Made by a program: the position numbers and the translations under genes. A stretch of DNA of 64,000 nt, from assembly GCF_009817885.1 (NCBI RefSeq), contig NZ_CP041764.1:1488001-1552000 (forward strand). Direction: 5' to 3'. Of this stretch, positions 55,332 to 64,000 are shown piece after piece. Source of the DNA: Serratia rhizosphaerae. Its GTDB lineage: Bacteria; Pseudomonadota; Gammaproteobacteria; Enterobacterales; Enterobacteriaceae. Numbering within the stretch: the stretch's first letter is position 1; every line of letters starts with the position of its first letter. Under the pieces are notes generated by a model. That model did no database searches. It was not told the DNA's origin and saw only the letters and a list, made by a program, of their open reading frames with translations.

Positions 55332-55344
55332 GTTCCTGCTCCTT

Positions 55345-55797
55345 TTACGCCCGTGAGGCGGCATCCGCCGCCGGCTGATAACTCGCCAATACCTGTTGCA
55401 GCAACGCCTCGTCCTGCGCCGTCAGCTTGCGCGGCTGCGCCAGCGTGAACACCAATACCTGTCCCTGCGGCAGGGCAAACACCGCCTGACGCTGCCAGAT
55501 GCGCTTGCCGTCACGCATATAGCTGGCATGCACGCACTCGCCGCTCAGGACGCCATTACCCAGCGTCGCCGGTTCACGGCTTTTCTGCACCCAGCCTTTC
55601 AGGCCGTCGGCCAGCGCCGCCAGCTGACGCGTCACATAGTCCGCCAGCGTCTCGTCCGCCAGCAGTTCATCGCGGGAAATATTTAAAGAGGGGGAGATGT
55701 CATCCCCGGCCAACAGCACGTTAACGCTGCGATCGCGGTAGCCTTCAGGCAGCTTGACGCTGCCTTCGGTAAAGGCGCAACGGGAGAAATCAGGCAT
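55345..55797 (-). CDS. EagR-type chaperone (DcrB/DUF1795) for the Rhs effector
   Basis: A 150-residue DcrB/DUF1795 protein: CAFTEGSVKLPEGYRDRSVN, VLLAGDDISPSLNISRD and LVFTLAQPRKLTAQDEALLQ. EagR proteins bind the hydrophobic N-terminus of PAAR-Rhs effectors and load them on the T6SS tube. It lies 13 bases upstream of rhs on the same strand. Cytoplasmic, no signal. The pairing with the Rhs gene agrees with known EagR/Rhs loci of Serratia. The 428 bases from 55798 to 56225 beyond it hold no gene I can support. Confidence 0.87.
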   Translation of the reverse strand: MPDFSRCAFTEGSVKLPEGYRDRSVNVLLAGDDISPSLNISRDELLADETLADYVTRQLAALADGLKGWVQKSREPATLGNGVLSGECVHASYMRDGKRIWQRQAVFALPQGQVLVFTLAQPRKLTAQDEALLQQVLASYQPAADAASRA

Positions 55798-56225
55798 TAC
55801 GCAAGGTCCTTTTACTCAACAGGGGGCAAAGAATGACATAAGCCGCCGCAGATGGAAATATTGGTTAGGCTTTCTGATTGTTTGTGCAAGAAACAACCGA
55901 GAAAAATGACGCTGGTATATATAGCGAACATGCCAGTATCAAGAATTATTCTTATAAATAACGATAAATTATCCGAAGATAAATTTTCATCATCAGCTGC
56001 CGGGATCAGGTCAGTTAAAGATGAGAGTCAACGGCAAGTTTGATAATTAAAACGCCTGAGAATACTTCACCAGATAAAACAGATTGAGAAAATGTAGGGC
56101 AAGAATGCCAATTCGGGATTGGTCAACACAATGGAATAAAAGCGAGAAGGCACAACAATAGTTGGACACGGGGGTTTCCATGTCCTACTCACCCTTTCTG
56201 CCACCAAGCCTCAGGAGAGGTATCT

Positions 56226-56657
56226 TCACGGCTTCCCATTTTCAATAGGCAGATTATCAAGCCGCCACTGCCCGTTTTGCTCGATGATTTTAAACCTGGC
56301 GACAAAAGCCCGTGCATAGCGATCCTGCAGCTGCCGGCGCGGCTCTTCAGGCACAAAGTTCAGCCTCATGCTATAAAGACGGCCGGCCTGAAAGCGGTAG
56401 TCATGCGGAGTAACGCAGAGTCCCTGTGCCAATGCCCGCCCGCCCACCTCCAGCAGCTTGTCTTCCGCACCATCCGTGATGAGCAGCGTATCCTGCAGCT
56501 CGCCATCTTGTGGCGGCGGATAAATACAAACGTCTTGATTGGCGCGCAGTGAAGCCTCTATCGGTAAGTCAGGCGCATAACGCCGGTCCAGCCGGTCGCC
56601 GAAACAACCGCTGAGTAAACTGATGCCGGCGATCGTCAATATTAATTTCTTTCTCAT
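56226..56657 (-). CDS. Putative T6SS immunity-type periplasmic lipoprotein
   Basis: A 143-residue lipoprotein with signal MRKKLILTIAGISLLSGCFG; the lipobox LSGC puts Cys at residue 18. The mature sequence has CIYPPP and LCVTPHDYRFQAGRLYSMRL, matching in layout the lipoprotein at 23526-23930. It lies 13 bases downstream of the HNH nuclease gene. Family annotation as an immunity lipoprotein is established knowledge; whether it protects against a particular effector is unknown. Confidence 0.7.
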   Translation of the reverse strand: MRKKLILTIAGISLLSGCFGDRLDRRYAPDLPIEASLRANQDVCIYPPPQDGELQDTLLITDGAEDKLLEVGGRALAQGLCVTPHDYRFQAGRLYSMRLNFVPEEPRRQLQDRYARAFVARFKIIEQNGQWRLDNLPIENGKP

Positions 56658-56669
56658 TACTTCCCCATG

Positions 56670-57479
56670 CTACGTTTTGACGTCCTTGTTTGATGCAATC
56701 ATCACTTTTAGTTCATCGACCGACAGAGTTCTATCTTTTCTACGATGAATAATACTGTGACAATTGGCACAGAGCGGTACTAAATCTGTTACAGGGTTTA
56801 CCTCTTTCTCACCACCAAATTCAGACACGGGCTGAATATGGTGGATATGAATAAACCCTTCGGCATAATCGCCATAAAAATCTTTAAAATTAAAGCCGCA
56901 GGCGCTGCAAGTAACACCATGTAACTTCACCGCCGCACGCCGTAGCTGCGGGTCACGCTCATATTTGGTGTTAAAGTAGCGTATTTTTCCACCTTCTCGA
57001 TAGCTAGCCGATTCTAAGTGGGTGTTGTCATCCGTATCAACGTCCGTTTCTGGCTGTACGACTGAGCCAAGGTGCGCTTGTTCGAGGATTTTTTGAAAGA
57101 TACCTTGGTCAATGGGACGAACCCCATCGCGCCAATAATTAGACTGCCGGTTAGCCGGTATCTCTTCAAAATAGCCTTGGTGGTTTTTGGCCAATAATGG
57201 CTGAGTAAACGGTTGAAAATCTTTCACTATGGCGTACAACTCTCCCCGTTTCGCATTAGGGTCGGGGTAAACATTGGCTATTGTAGCAATGGCAAAATAG
57301 TGCGGCTCATCAGAAAGACGTTGTCCACGAAACTGCCGATCCCTCAAACGTCCCTTATAGTAAACGACCCTCGTACCAGGCATAAGCATTTTGGCGTAAC
57401 GTTTCGGGAAATGGTACTCCTCGCCCGGCTTATCATCCCACTTCGACTCATCCATTTCTGCAATTACGCTAAATAGCAT
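56670..57479 (-). CDS. HNH endonuclease with N-terminal PUA/EVE-like region
   Basis: A 269-residue protein. The N-terminal part (KRYAKMLMPGTRVVYYKGRL, HYFAIATIANVYPD) resembles small PUA/EVE-like reader domains. The C-terminal HNH part reads CSACGFNFKDFYGDYAEGFI, HIHHIQPVSEFGG and LCANCHSIIHRR. This is the zinc-finger HNH layout of modification-dependent or defence nucleases. I start at the ATG at 57479 (MLFSVIAEMD); 25 further upstream codons are hydrophobic and unlike the family. A DNA-defence role is inferred, not shown. Confidence 0.75.
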   Translation of the reverse strand: MLFSVIAEMDESKWDDKPGEEYHFPKRYAKMLMPGTRVVYYKGRLRDRQFRGQRLSDEPHYFAIATIANVYPDPNAKRGELYAIVKDFQPFTQPLLAKNHQGYFEEIPANRQSNYWRDGVRPIDQGIFQKILEQAHLGSVVQPETDVDTDDNTHLESASYREGGKIRYFNTKYERDPQLRRAAVKLHGVTCSACGFNFKDFYGDYAEGFIHIHHIQPVSEFGGEKEVNPVTDLVPLCANCHSIIHRRKDRTLSVDELKVMIASNKDVKT

Positions 57480-57706
57480 ATAAAATCTCACACCAAAGAA
57501 TTCACATGATATATAACAGAAATGAATCACAACAAGAAGGGAAATATAATACATATTATAAATTGATAACCTTCTAACATGGCCAGGATATTATAACAAT
57601 ATGTTCTAAATTCATTCTTATATATTCGTTATAGCACATCTAATCGTAGGAAATAACTCGGCATACGCTACGGTCAAGCAAACGGCGCATCTCTCCAGAG
57701 GATTTT

Positions 57707-58504
57707 ATGGCAAATATTCCAACCACCCCGCTCTTCCCCCCGGCCTGGCAGCCGCTGCTGGAACAGGGCCACCTTGAGCGGCAGCATATCGGCCGCTCTG
57801 ATGCGGACGTCTTCCGCCTGAGGCGGCGGTACAATGAGGACCTGTTTTTAAAATCGGAACGGGTCGGTGCGTTTAGCGGGCTGCCGGCCGAGGTGGAAAA
57901 GCTGAGCTGGATGGGCCAGCAGGGGCTGGCGGTACCTGCGGTGGTGGAATTTACCCGCCACGCCGAGCATCACTGGCTACTGATGAGCGCCCTGCCGGGG
58001 CGGGATCTGGCCTCTGAGCCGTTGCTGCCGCCTGAACGGGTGGTCGCCATCATGGCGCAGGCGCTGCGGCAGCTGCATGATCTGCCCTATCGCGCCTGTC
58101 CGTTCGATCAGCGCCTGAGCGTACTGATCCCACAGGCGCAGCAGCGCCTGCAGAGCGGCCTGGTGGACGAGTCGGACTTCGACCCCAGCCGACAGGGCAA
58201 ATCCGCCGCCGAGCTGTTCGCAACGTTGCTGGCCGGACGCCCCGCGCCGGAGGCGGAAGATATAGTGGTGACCCACGGCGATCCGTGCCTGCCTAACCTG
58301 ATGGCGGACGGCGATCGCTTTAGCGGCTTTATCGACTGCGGCCATCTGGGCTATGCCGACCGCTATCAGGATCTGGCCCTGGCGGCGCGCAGCATCGGCT
58401 ACAACCTGGGCAGCGCCTGGGTGACGCCGTTTTTCCGCACGTATGGCATCGTACCGGATGAAGCGCGCCTGGCTTATTACCGGCTGCTGGATGAGTTTTT
58501 CTGA
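57707..58504 (+). CDS. APH(3')-type aminoglycoside phosphotransferase
   Basis: A 265-residue kinase of the aminoglycoside phosphotransferase class. The catalytic loop HGDPCLPNLMAD is at about residue 189 and IDCGHLGYADRYQDLALAAR at about 207, as in APH(3') enzymes that phosphorylate kanamycin and neomycin; length fits. AGAGGA precedes the ATG. There is no transposon or integron sequence around it, so it looks chromosomal rather than recently acquired. Resistance is predicted from family; substrate range is not. Confidence 0.82.
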   Translation: MANIPTTPLFPPAWQPLLEQGHLERQHIGRSDADVFRLRRRYNEDLFLKSERVGAFSGLPAEVEKLSWMGQQGLAVPAVVEFTRHAEHHWLLMSALPGRDLASEPLLPPERVVAIMAQALRQLHDLPYRACPFDQRLSVLIPQAQQRLQSGLVDESDFDPSRQGKSAAELFATLLAGRPAPEAEDIVVTHGDPCLPNLMADGDRFSGFIDCGHLGYADRYQDLALAARSIGYNLGSAWVTPFFRTYGIVPDEARLAYYRLLDEFF

Positions 58505-58674
58505 GGCGACGGCAAACACGATGGTTAAGCCTGGCTGCCAGCAAGCCGTATAAAACGGCAAAAAGAAGATGCGGGATGCCCAGCCGCAAGATGATGAGGA
58601 GCGGTTCTAATCATTAACGCTGCAAAATGATTCCGCGATGCGTTTAACAACTACAACGGCATCGGCAAGGTAAA

Positions 58675-59706
<1,032 letters not shown>

Positions 59707-61056
59707 TCAGAACAGTTTAAATTTGTATTCGATAATCACCTCGGAAGAGAGGGTGTGGGAGCGCATATAGCGGCCGTCATCATTCAGCACCGGCGTTTTA
59801 CCACTGGCTTTATACGACCAGCCCGGCCCGAACATGGTCCAGACGGTCAGGTTCTTCAGCGGCATCTGAGAAGGCGTCCAGCGGGTAAAGGCGTTGATTT
59901 CCCCGGTGCGCACGTGGTTGCCTTTATAATTGAACTGGCCGATATTGCCCGCCAGGCCTACCGCAAAATCTGGCGTCAGCTTATAGTCCGAGATATTCGC
60001 CAGCATCACCTCGCCGTCACGCATGTAGTCATCGCCGGCATACGCCATCGAGCTGAAAGTACCGCGGGAGTTTTTACTCATGTGGCGCGGATAAAACCCC
60101 ACCTGATGCTCTTTTTTGGCGTCGGTATAACCCAGCCCCCATTTGGTGCTCCAATTATCCGCCCGCCAGCCGGCTTCCAGCGTATAATGGCGCGCGTGAT
60201 TATCAAAATCACGCTTGCCGGCCGGCATCGCTTTATACTCCTCCAGCGCATGGGTGTCATAGATTTGCGCACCGAACTTTAAGCGTTCTGCTGGCATAAC
60301 ATGCGCCTGCAGGATGTGGCGCTGCAGATAATTTTCGCTTTCACCGTAGCCGTATTTCAGATCCCACCGTTTGCTTTTCCATGACAGGTCGCCGCTGGCG
60401 ATATGGTTAATGTATTTACCGGTGTTGGTCTGAAAGCGTTTTTTATCCGGCGAATTGCGGTCCATTGAGCTTTCGATATACGCGCCGCGCAGGGTTAACC
60501 CGTCATAGTCGACGGCCCCCAGCCAGCCTGAATAGGTGGTCGGCGACAGACGCGTGGAGGTAGAGATCACGCCGACATTTTTCATCACCTGCCAGCCCCA
60601 GCGGGCATGTAACCCTACGTCGCCGAGCGCGTACTTGAATTTGAGGTTGCGCTGGCCAAATTTGCTATACCCTTCGGCGTTGCCTTTATTATTACCACTG
60701 CCGTTGTTATACAGCACGCCGCGCGTATTAAAATAGTCGCTGGCGCCCAGTTTCACCGCACCGTAATACACCACATCCACGCCAATCACGTCGGCAAAAT
60801 AGCCGGACTGATAGTCCACAGCCACGCCCTGCCCCCAGGCGTTATGCACTTTTTTCGGTTCGGTGTTGTCTTCCTTCAGATATTTCCAGTAATTTTTCAG
60901 CGACAGCGTCATCTGCGACTGAGTAAAAAAGGGGTCTGCCAGCACCTGGTCAATGACATCTTTTTCCTGAATACGCGTATCAGCTGAAGATGACCAGGCG
61001 CAGGCGGGAATAACCCACGTCGCTAACGCGATGGTTAATAAATTAATTTTCATCAT
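59707..61056 (-). CDS. OprD-family outer-membrane porin
   Basis: A 449-residue porin. The signal peptide MMKINLLTIALATWVIPACA precedes a mature chain with DPFFTQSQMTLSLKNYWKYL and NAWGQGVAVDYQSGYFADVI, both typical of OprD/ChiP channels, then a beta-barrel that ends VIIEYKFKLF. GGGGA lies before the ATG at 61056. It follows the phosphatase by 87 bases that contain only a hairpin, so both share the RAT-controlled promoter. It would let the substrate of the system cross the outer membrane. Confidence 0.86.
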   Translation of the reverse strand: MMKINLLTIALATWVIPACAWSSSADTRIQEKDVIDQVLADPFFTQSQMTLSLKNYWKYLKEDNTEPKKVHNAWGQGVAVDYQSGYFADVIGVDVVYYGAVKLGASDYFNTRGVLYNNGSGNNKGNAEGYSKFGQRNLKFKYALGDVGLHARWGWQVMKNVGVISTSTRLSPTTYSGWLGAVDYDGLTLRGAYIESSMDRNSPDKKRFQTNTGKYINHIASGDLSWKSKRWDLKYGYGESENYLQRHILQAHVMPAERLKFGAQIYDTHALEEYKAMPAGKRDFDNHARHYTLEAGWRADNWSTKWGLGYTDAKKEHQVGFYPRHMSKNSRGTFSSMAYAGDDYMRDGEVMLANISDYKLTPDFAVGLAGNIGQFNYKGNHVRTGEINAFTRWTPSQMPLKNLTVWTMFGPGWSYKASGKTPVLNDDGRYMRSHTLSSEVIIEYKFKLF

Positions 61057-61086
61057 CAATCCCCAAAGTATGATCGTAGCGATCCC

Positions 61087-61109
61087 GGCCAGGGTTATTT
61101 CCCCTGGCC
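61087..61109. repeat. Intercistronic hairpin between phosphatase and porin
   Basis: GGCCAGGG-TTATTTC-CCCTGGCC is a perfect 8-bp stem. No T tract follows, so it is more likely a stability or processing element than a terminator. Confidence 0.55.
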
Positions 61110-61143
61110 TATTCGTCCTTGTAATGTTTAAGGGTTTTTATAA

Positions 61144-61935
61144 TTATTTATTTTTATCGAGCGCCTGCTTGCCGGCTTCAACATATTTCATCGAGCCAAT
61201 TTCCGGCACCGTATATTTGCCGTTCTGATAAACCACTTTGACCACCGCGGCGTTCGACAACGGTTTATTCTTAGCCGGATCCTCGGTCAAATCAGAAATC
61301 ATAATCTGCATCGAGGTGCCGGAGGAAATCGCCAGTACATTTTTATCACCGTGCGCTTTGGCATTATCGACAATAGTGCGCAGCGCCGCCTGCGTTCTCT
61401 GTTTCACCTGCTGATAATTTTCCGCCATCCCTTTCGGGTCCGCCGCCGCCAGCGCGTTCTGACTCTTATCCTGCGTCAGCTCGCCTGCCTTCATTTTGCT
61501 GAACAGCTCGCCGCCGTCTTTCATCCCCAGCTGCCGCGCGCCGGCGTCCGCCATATCTTTATTCCAGCCGCCCTCAAAGCCCCCGAAGAAGGCCTCGCGC
61601 AGGCCGGGCAGCTCGGTTAGCTGGTAATCTTTTACCCCTGCCTGGCGTAAAATAACCGCCATGGTTTCACGCTGACGGCCGGCGTCGCTGGAGTAATAAC
61701 TGTCGAATTTGATGCCTTTCAGCCCTTCGCCCAGATAGCGCGCCACGCGGATGCCGTCCTCGGTCAGCGGCGAGTCCGCCCATCCCTGTACGCGATCGAA
61801 GGTGTTAAACAGCGTTTTGCCATGGCGCGCAAAATAAATATTTATCGCCTCTTCTGACGGCGGCGGTGTAATATTCTCTGCTGCGCCTGCCGCCGTACTG
61901 GTACATAATATCAGTGCCGCTAACCATTTTTTCAT
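61144..61935 (-). CDS. Secreted histidine phosphatase
   Basis: A 263-residue histidine phosphatase with signal peptide MKKWLAALILCTSTAAGAAE. The catalytic RHG box is YFARHGKTLFNTFDRVQGW and DSPLTEDG; the second His region is in VLAISSGTSM, lacking the usual H of the branch-1 motif HG. It should hydrolyse phosphate monoesters in the periplasm. I use the ATG at 61935; the longer frame to 62013 lies inside the terminator region. First gene of the operon, behind a RAT and terminator. Confidence 0.85.
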   Translation of the reverse strand: MKKWLAALILCTSTAAGAAENITPPPSEEAINIYFARHGKTLFNTFDRVQGWADSPLTEDGIRVARYLGEGLKGIKFDSYYSSDAGRQRETMAVILRQAGVKDYQLTELPGLREAFFGGFEGGWNKDMADAGARQLGMKDGGELFSKMKAGELTQDKSQNALAAADPKGMAENYQQVKQRTQAALRTIVDNAKAHGDKNVLAISSGTSMQIMISDLTEDPAKNKPLSNAAVVKVVYQNGKYTVPEIGSMKYVEAGKQALDKNK

Positions 61936-61982
61936 TTTTAAGTTATCCTCTGTGCAAAACTTTCCCTGGTGGAGCAAGAAAC

Positions 61983-62055
61983 AAAAAAACCTACGCCGGG
62001 TAACGAAACGCATTACGTCAATGACAGTCGCGTTGCGTGATACCCAGCGTAGGTT
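61983..62055 (-). terminator. Attenuator terminator upstream of the phosphatase operon
   Basis: Minus strand: stem AACCTACGC/GCGTAGGTT with inner GGGTA/TACCC, then seven T. It overlaps the RAT at 62052-62081, the usual switch design. Confidence 0.9.
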
Positions 62056-62081
62056 TTGCCTGTAATAAACAGTAACAATCC
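62052..62081 (-). promoter_or_regulatory. RAT upstream of the phosphatase/porin operon
   Basis: Minus strand GGATTGTTACTG-N7-CAGGCAAAACC, only the loop differs from the bglG RAT. The transcript leads into the phosphatase. Confidence 0.92.
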
Positions 62082-62148
62082 AACGTCCGAAAACGTTAAC
62101 ACCGCCCCAAATAAATCACACGATATTTTTATTTTATCCATGCTGAAA

Positions 62149-62164
62149 TGTGATCTTTCTCATA
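62149..62164. promoter_or_regulatory. CRP-like site between the divergent RAT operons
   Basis: TGTGA-N6-TCATA differs at one base from the CRP core. It lies between the phosphatase RAT (minus) and the SurE RAT (plus) and could serve either promoter. Confidence 0.45.
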
Positions 62165-62388
62165 TCAAACGAGCGGATAAAATAATGTACATTCGCCGAG
62201 TTAAATAAAGGCGTTAATGGCCTGCGTTAAGGTAAACACGTCTCTCATTCCGGCTCAATATGGCTGATAAAATGCGGCGCCGCATTACATGGCACATTGC
62301 ACCATATTTATTGATCCCCATCACAAAATAAAGCCACATGCTCTGGACTCCTGATGCCATGAGGGTTATTTTCCTGTCCACTCTATCG

Positions 62389-62414
62389 GGATTGTTACTG
62401 ATTCAGGCAAAACC
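62389..62414 (+). promoter_or_regulatory. RAT upstream of the SurE-type nucleotidase gene
   Basis: GGATTGTTACTG-ATT-CAGGCAAAACC, same ends as the other RATs with a loop shortened by four bases. It precedes a terminator and the nucleotidase gene. Confidence 0.9.
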
Positions 62415-62463
62415 TAAGAGACCTGTCGCGGCCGTTGCGATCAGGTTTCTTAGGTTTTTTTTT
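62411..62463 (+). terminator. Attenuator terminator upstream of the nucleotidase gene
   Basis: AACCTAAGA pairs with TCTTAGGTT with an inner ACCTG/CAGGT; a run of eight or more T follows. It overlaps the end of the RAT. Confidence 0.9.
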
Positions 62464-62505
62464 GCTTTTTATTCAACCTAGGCCTCGGCTCATCAAGGAA
62501 ACGTT

Positions 62506-63381
62506 ATGAAAACAAAAATACTGACTGCCGTAATGCTGGGAGCACTGGCGACAACCGCACATGCCATTGAGAAGCCAATGAAAATTCTGCTGGTTAATGA
62601 CGATGGCTGCGAATCCATCGGCACCACAACCCTGCAGGATAAGCTGACCGCCAAGGGATACGATGTCTGGCTGGTTGCGCCGGCCACCAACCAGAGCGGC
62701 ATTGGTTCCGCCATCACCTTTAAGCCCGGCAAAATTTTCAACGTCAAAAAAATGGGCGATAAGCGCTACTGCTTCCCGGGCACCCCGGCTGACGCGCTGG
62801 ACTTCGGCCTGTGGGGCGTACTGCAAAACGCAGCGCCCGATCTGGTGATCTCCGGCGTTAACGACGGCCCGAATACCGGTATGGCCCAGGTGAACTCCGG
62901 CACCGTCAGCGCCGCAGCGCGGGCTGTACGTTACGGTTTTCCGGCCATCGCCGCCAGTATCGGCTACCGCTTTACGCAACAGGAAATGGACAACAACTGG
63001 CCGAGCACACATCAATACTGGCCAGACGCCGTGGACTACGTGGTCGACATGGTGGACAAACTCAACAGCGCCCGTCAGGCCGGCGCCGCCGTACTGCCAA
63101 AAGGCTCCGGCCTGAGCATCAACTACCCGCCGCTGCCGGAGTCAGAAATAAAAGGGGTGCACTACATCGGCAACGAACAATACCCGACGCCGCAGATCGG
63201 TTACCAGCTACGGCCAGACGGCACGGCGCAGCAAACCATGAACCCTGCCGCGCTGGAACCGACAACCGCCGATAACGACAGCGGCTGGCTGAATAAGGGG
63301 TATATCACCTACACCCTCTTTAGCGGTTCCTGGAACGCACCGCAGTTCCAGCCGCAGTATGAGGCCTTGCTGGGCAAATAA
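62506..63381 (+). CDS. Secreted SurE-like 5'/3'-nucleotidase or acid phosphatase
   Basis: A 291-residue SurE-fold protein with signal peptide MKTKILTAVMLGALATTAHA. SurE metal and substrate motifs follow: ILLVNDDGCES near residue 27, VAPATNQSGIGSAITF, FPGTPADALDFGL and VISGVNDGPNTG. SurE is normally cytoplasmic; this form is exported. It should remove phosphate from nucleotides or other phosphoesters in the periplasm. AAGGA precedes the ATG. Its RAT shows that it belongs to the BglG regulon. Confidence 0.87.
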   Translation: MKTKILTAVMLGALATTAHAIEKPMKILLVNDDGCESIGTTTLQDKLTAKGYDVWLVAPATNQSGIGSAITFKPGKIFNVKKMGDKRYCFPGTPADALDFGLWGVLQNAAPDLVISGVNDGPNTGMAQVNSGTVSAAARAVRYGFPAIAASIGYRFTQQEMDNNWPSTHQYWPDAVDYVVDMVDKLNSARQAGAAVLPKGSGLSINYPPLPESEIKGVHYIGNEQYPTPQIGYQLRPDGTAQQTMNPAALEPTTADNDSGWLNKGYITYTLFSGSWNAPQFQPQYEALLGK

Positions 63382-63428
63382 CGTGCGTCTATCGGTCAGC
63401 CGAAGCGTTAACTCTCTTTCTGGATAAT

Positions 63429-63457
63429 GGATTGTCACTGCATGTGCAGGCAAAACC
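63429..63457 (+). promoter_or_regulatory. RAT upstream of the PTS permease gene
   Basis: GGATTGTCACTG-N6-CAGGCAAAACC, one base change in the left arm compared with the other RATs. The following stem is weak but a T run (ATTTTTG) lies at 63492-63498, so attenuation here is less certain. Confidence 0.8.
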
Positions 63458-63511
63458 TGATGCGCCGCGCGCGATGCCGACGCCGCCAGCAGATTTTTGT
63501 GACTCAGTTAA

Positions 63512-64000
<489 letters not shown>

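Noticed and set aside
55852..56043. 63-codon plus-strand frame between EagR and the lipoprotein gene
   Set aside because: No ribosome site, no domain and no neighbour context.

Overview
The window looks like chromosome of a Serratia-type enterobacterium. Support comes from high GC in most genes, a split hpa cluster, a monoamine/arylsulfatase regulon, an ldtB close to E. coli YbiS, the btsT-yjiX-yjiA order and a PAAR-Rhs type VI effector locus. The species cannot be fixed from sequence alone. I saw no rRNA, tRNA, CRISPR array, integrase or intact insertion sequence.

Layout. 1-2020: end of a 4-hydroxyphenylacetate operon (split hpaG) with its divergent repressor hpaR. 2027-10559: a tyramine-type aromatic-amine and arylsulfatase regulon. 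It has two SDRs, a MoaF-like protein, an APC permease, serine-type sulfatase atsA, its maturase atsB and a MoaR-like LuxR regulator; two copies of one inverted-repeat box precede its two minus-strand operons. 10646-13098: an MFS gene, then a histone-deacetylase-like gene and a second LuxR gene fused tail to tail by an apparent deletion. 13605-20461: Fe-ADH, a 30-residue membrane peptide, a phospholipase D-like protein, ldtB, a solitary tailspike-like protein and a Rob-like regulator operon. 20582-25197: AraC regulator, porin, a decayed T6SS metallopeptidase effector with an orphan lipoprotein, and yncE behind a Fur box. 25547-33100: PuuA-like ligase with a half-length trehalose-phosphate synthase, btsT-yjiX-yjiA with BtsR boxes, and an orphan DppA-like protein. 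33562-37493: a two-partner secretion pair.

37539-48698: two catabolic clusters around a LysR gene. One is SpuC-like transaminase/APC permease/aldehyde dehydrogenase, pointing to polyamine use. The other is NCS1 permease/RidA/DUF1028/M20 peptidase with a divergent flavin monooxygenase, whose substrate is unknown. 48794-57479: an EagR/PAAR-Rhs/immunity locus with an orphan toxin tip, an orphan immunity gene and a duplicated, mutated piece of Rhs core, then a lipoprotein and an HNH nuclease. 57707-58504: an APH(3')-like kinase. 58675-64000: a BglG antiterminator and at least four RAT sites in front of bglG itself, a secreted phosphatase plus OprD-type porin, a secreted SurE-type nucleotidase and a PTS permease cut by the window end.

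The most interesting unit is this last one. A single BglG protein seems to couple periplasmic dephosphorylation, outer-membrane entry and PTS uptake, which suggests use of a phosphorylated carbohydrate or nucleotide. The shared MoaR-like boxes, the Rhs remnants, the decayed metallopeptidase effector and the deletion scar at about 12.5 kb are the other main observations.
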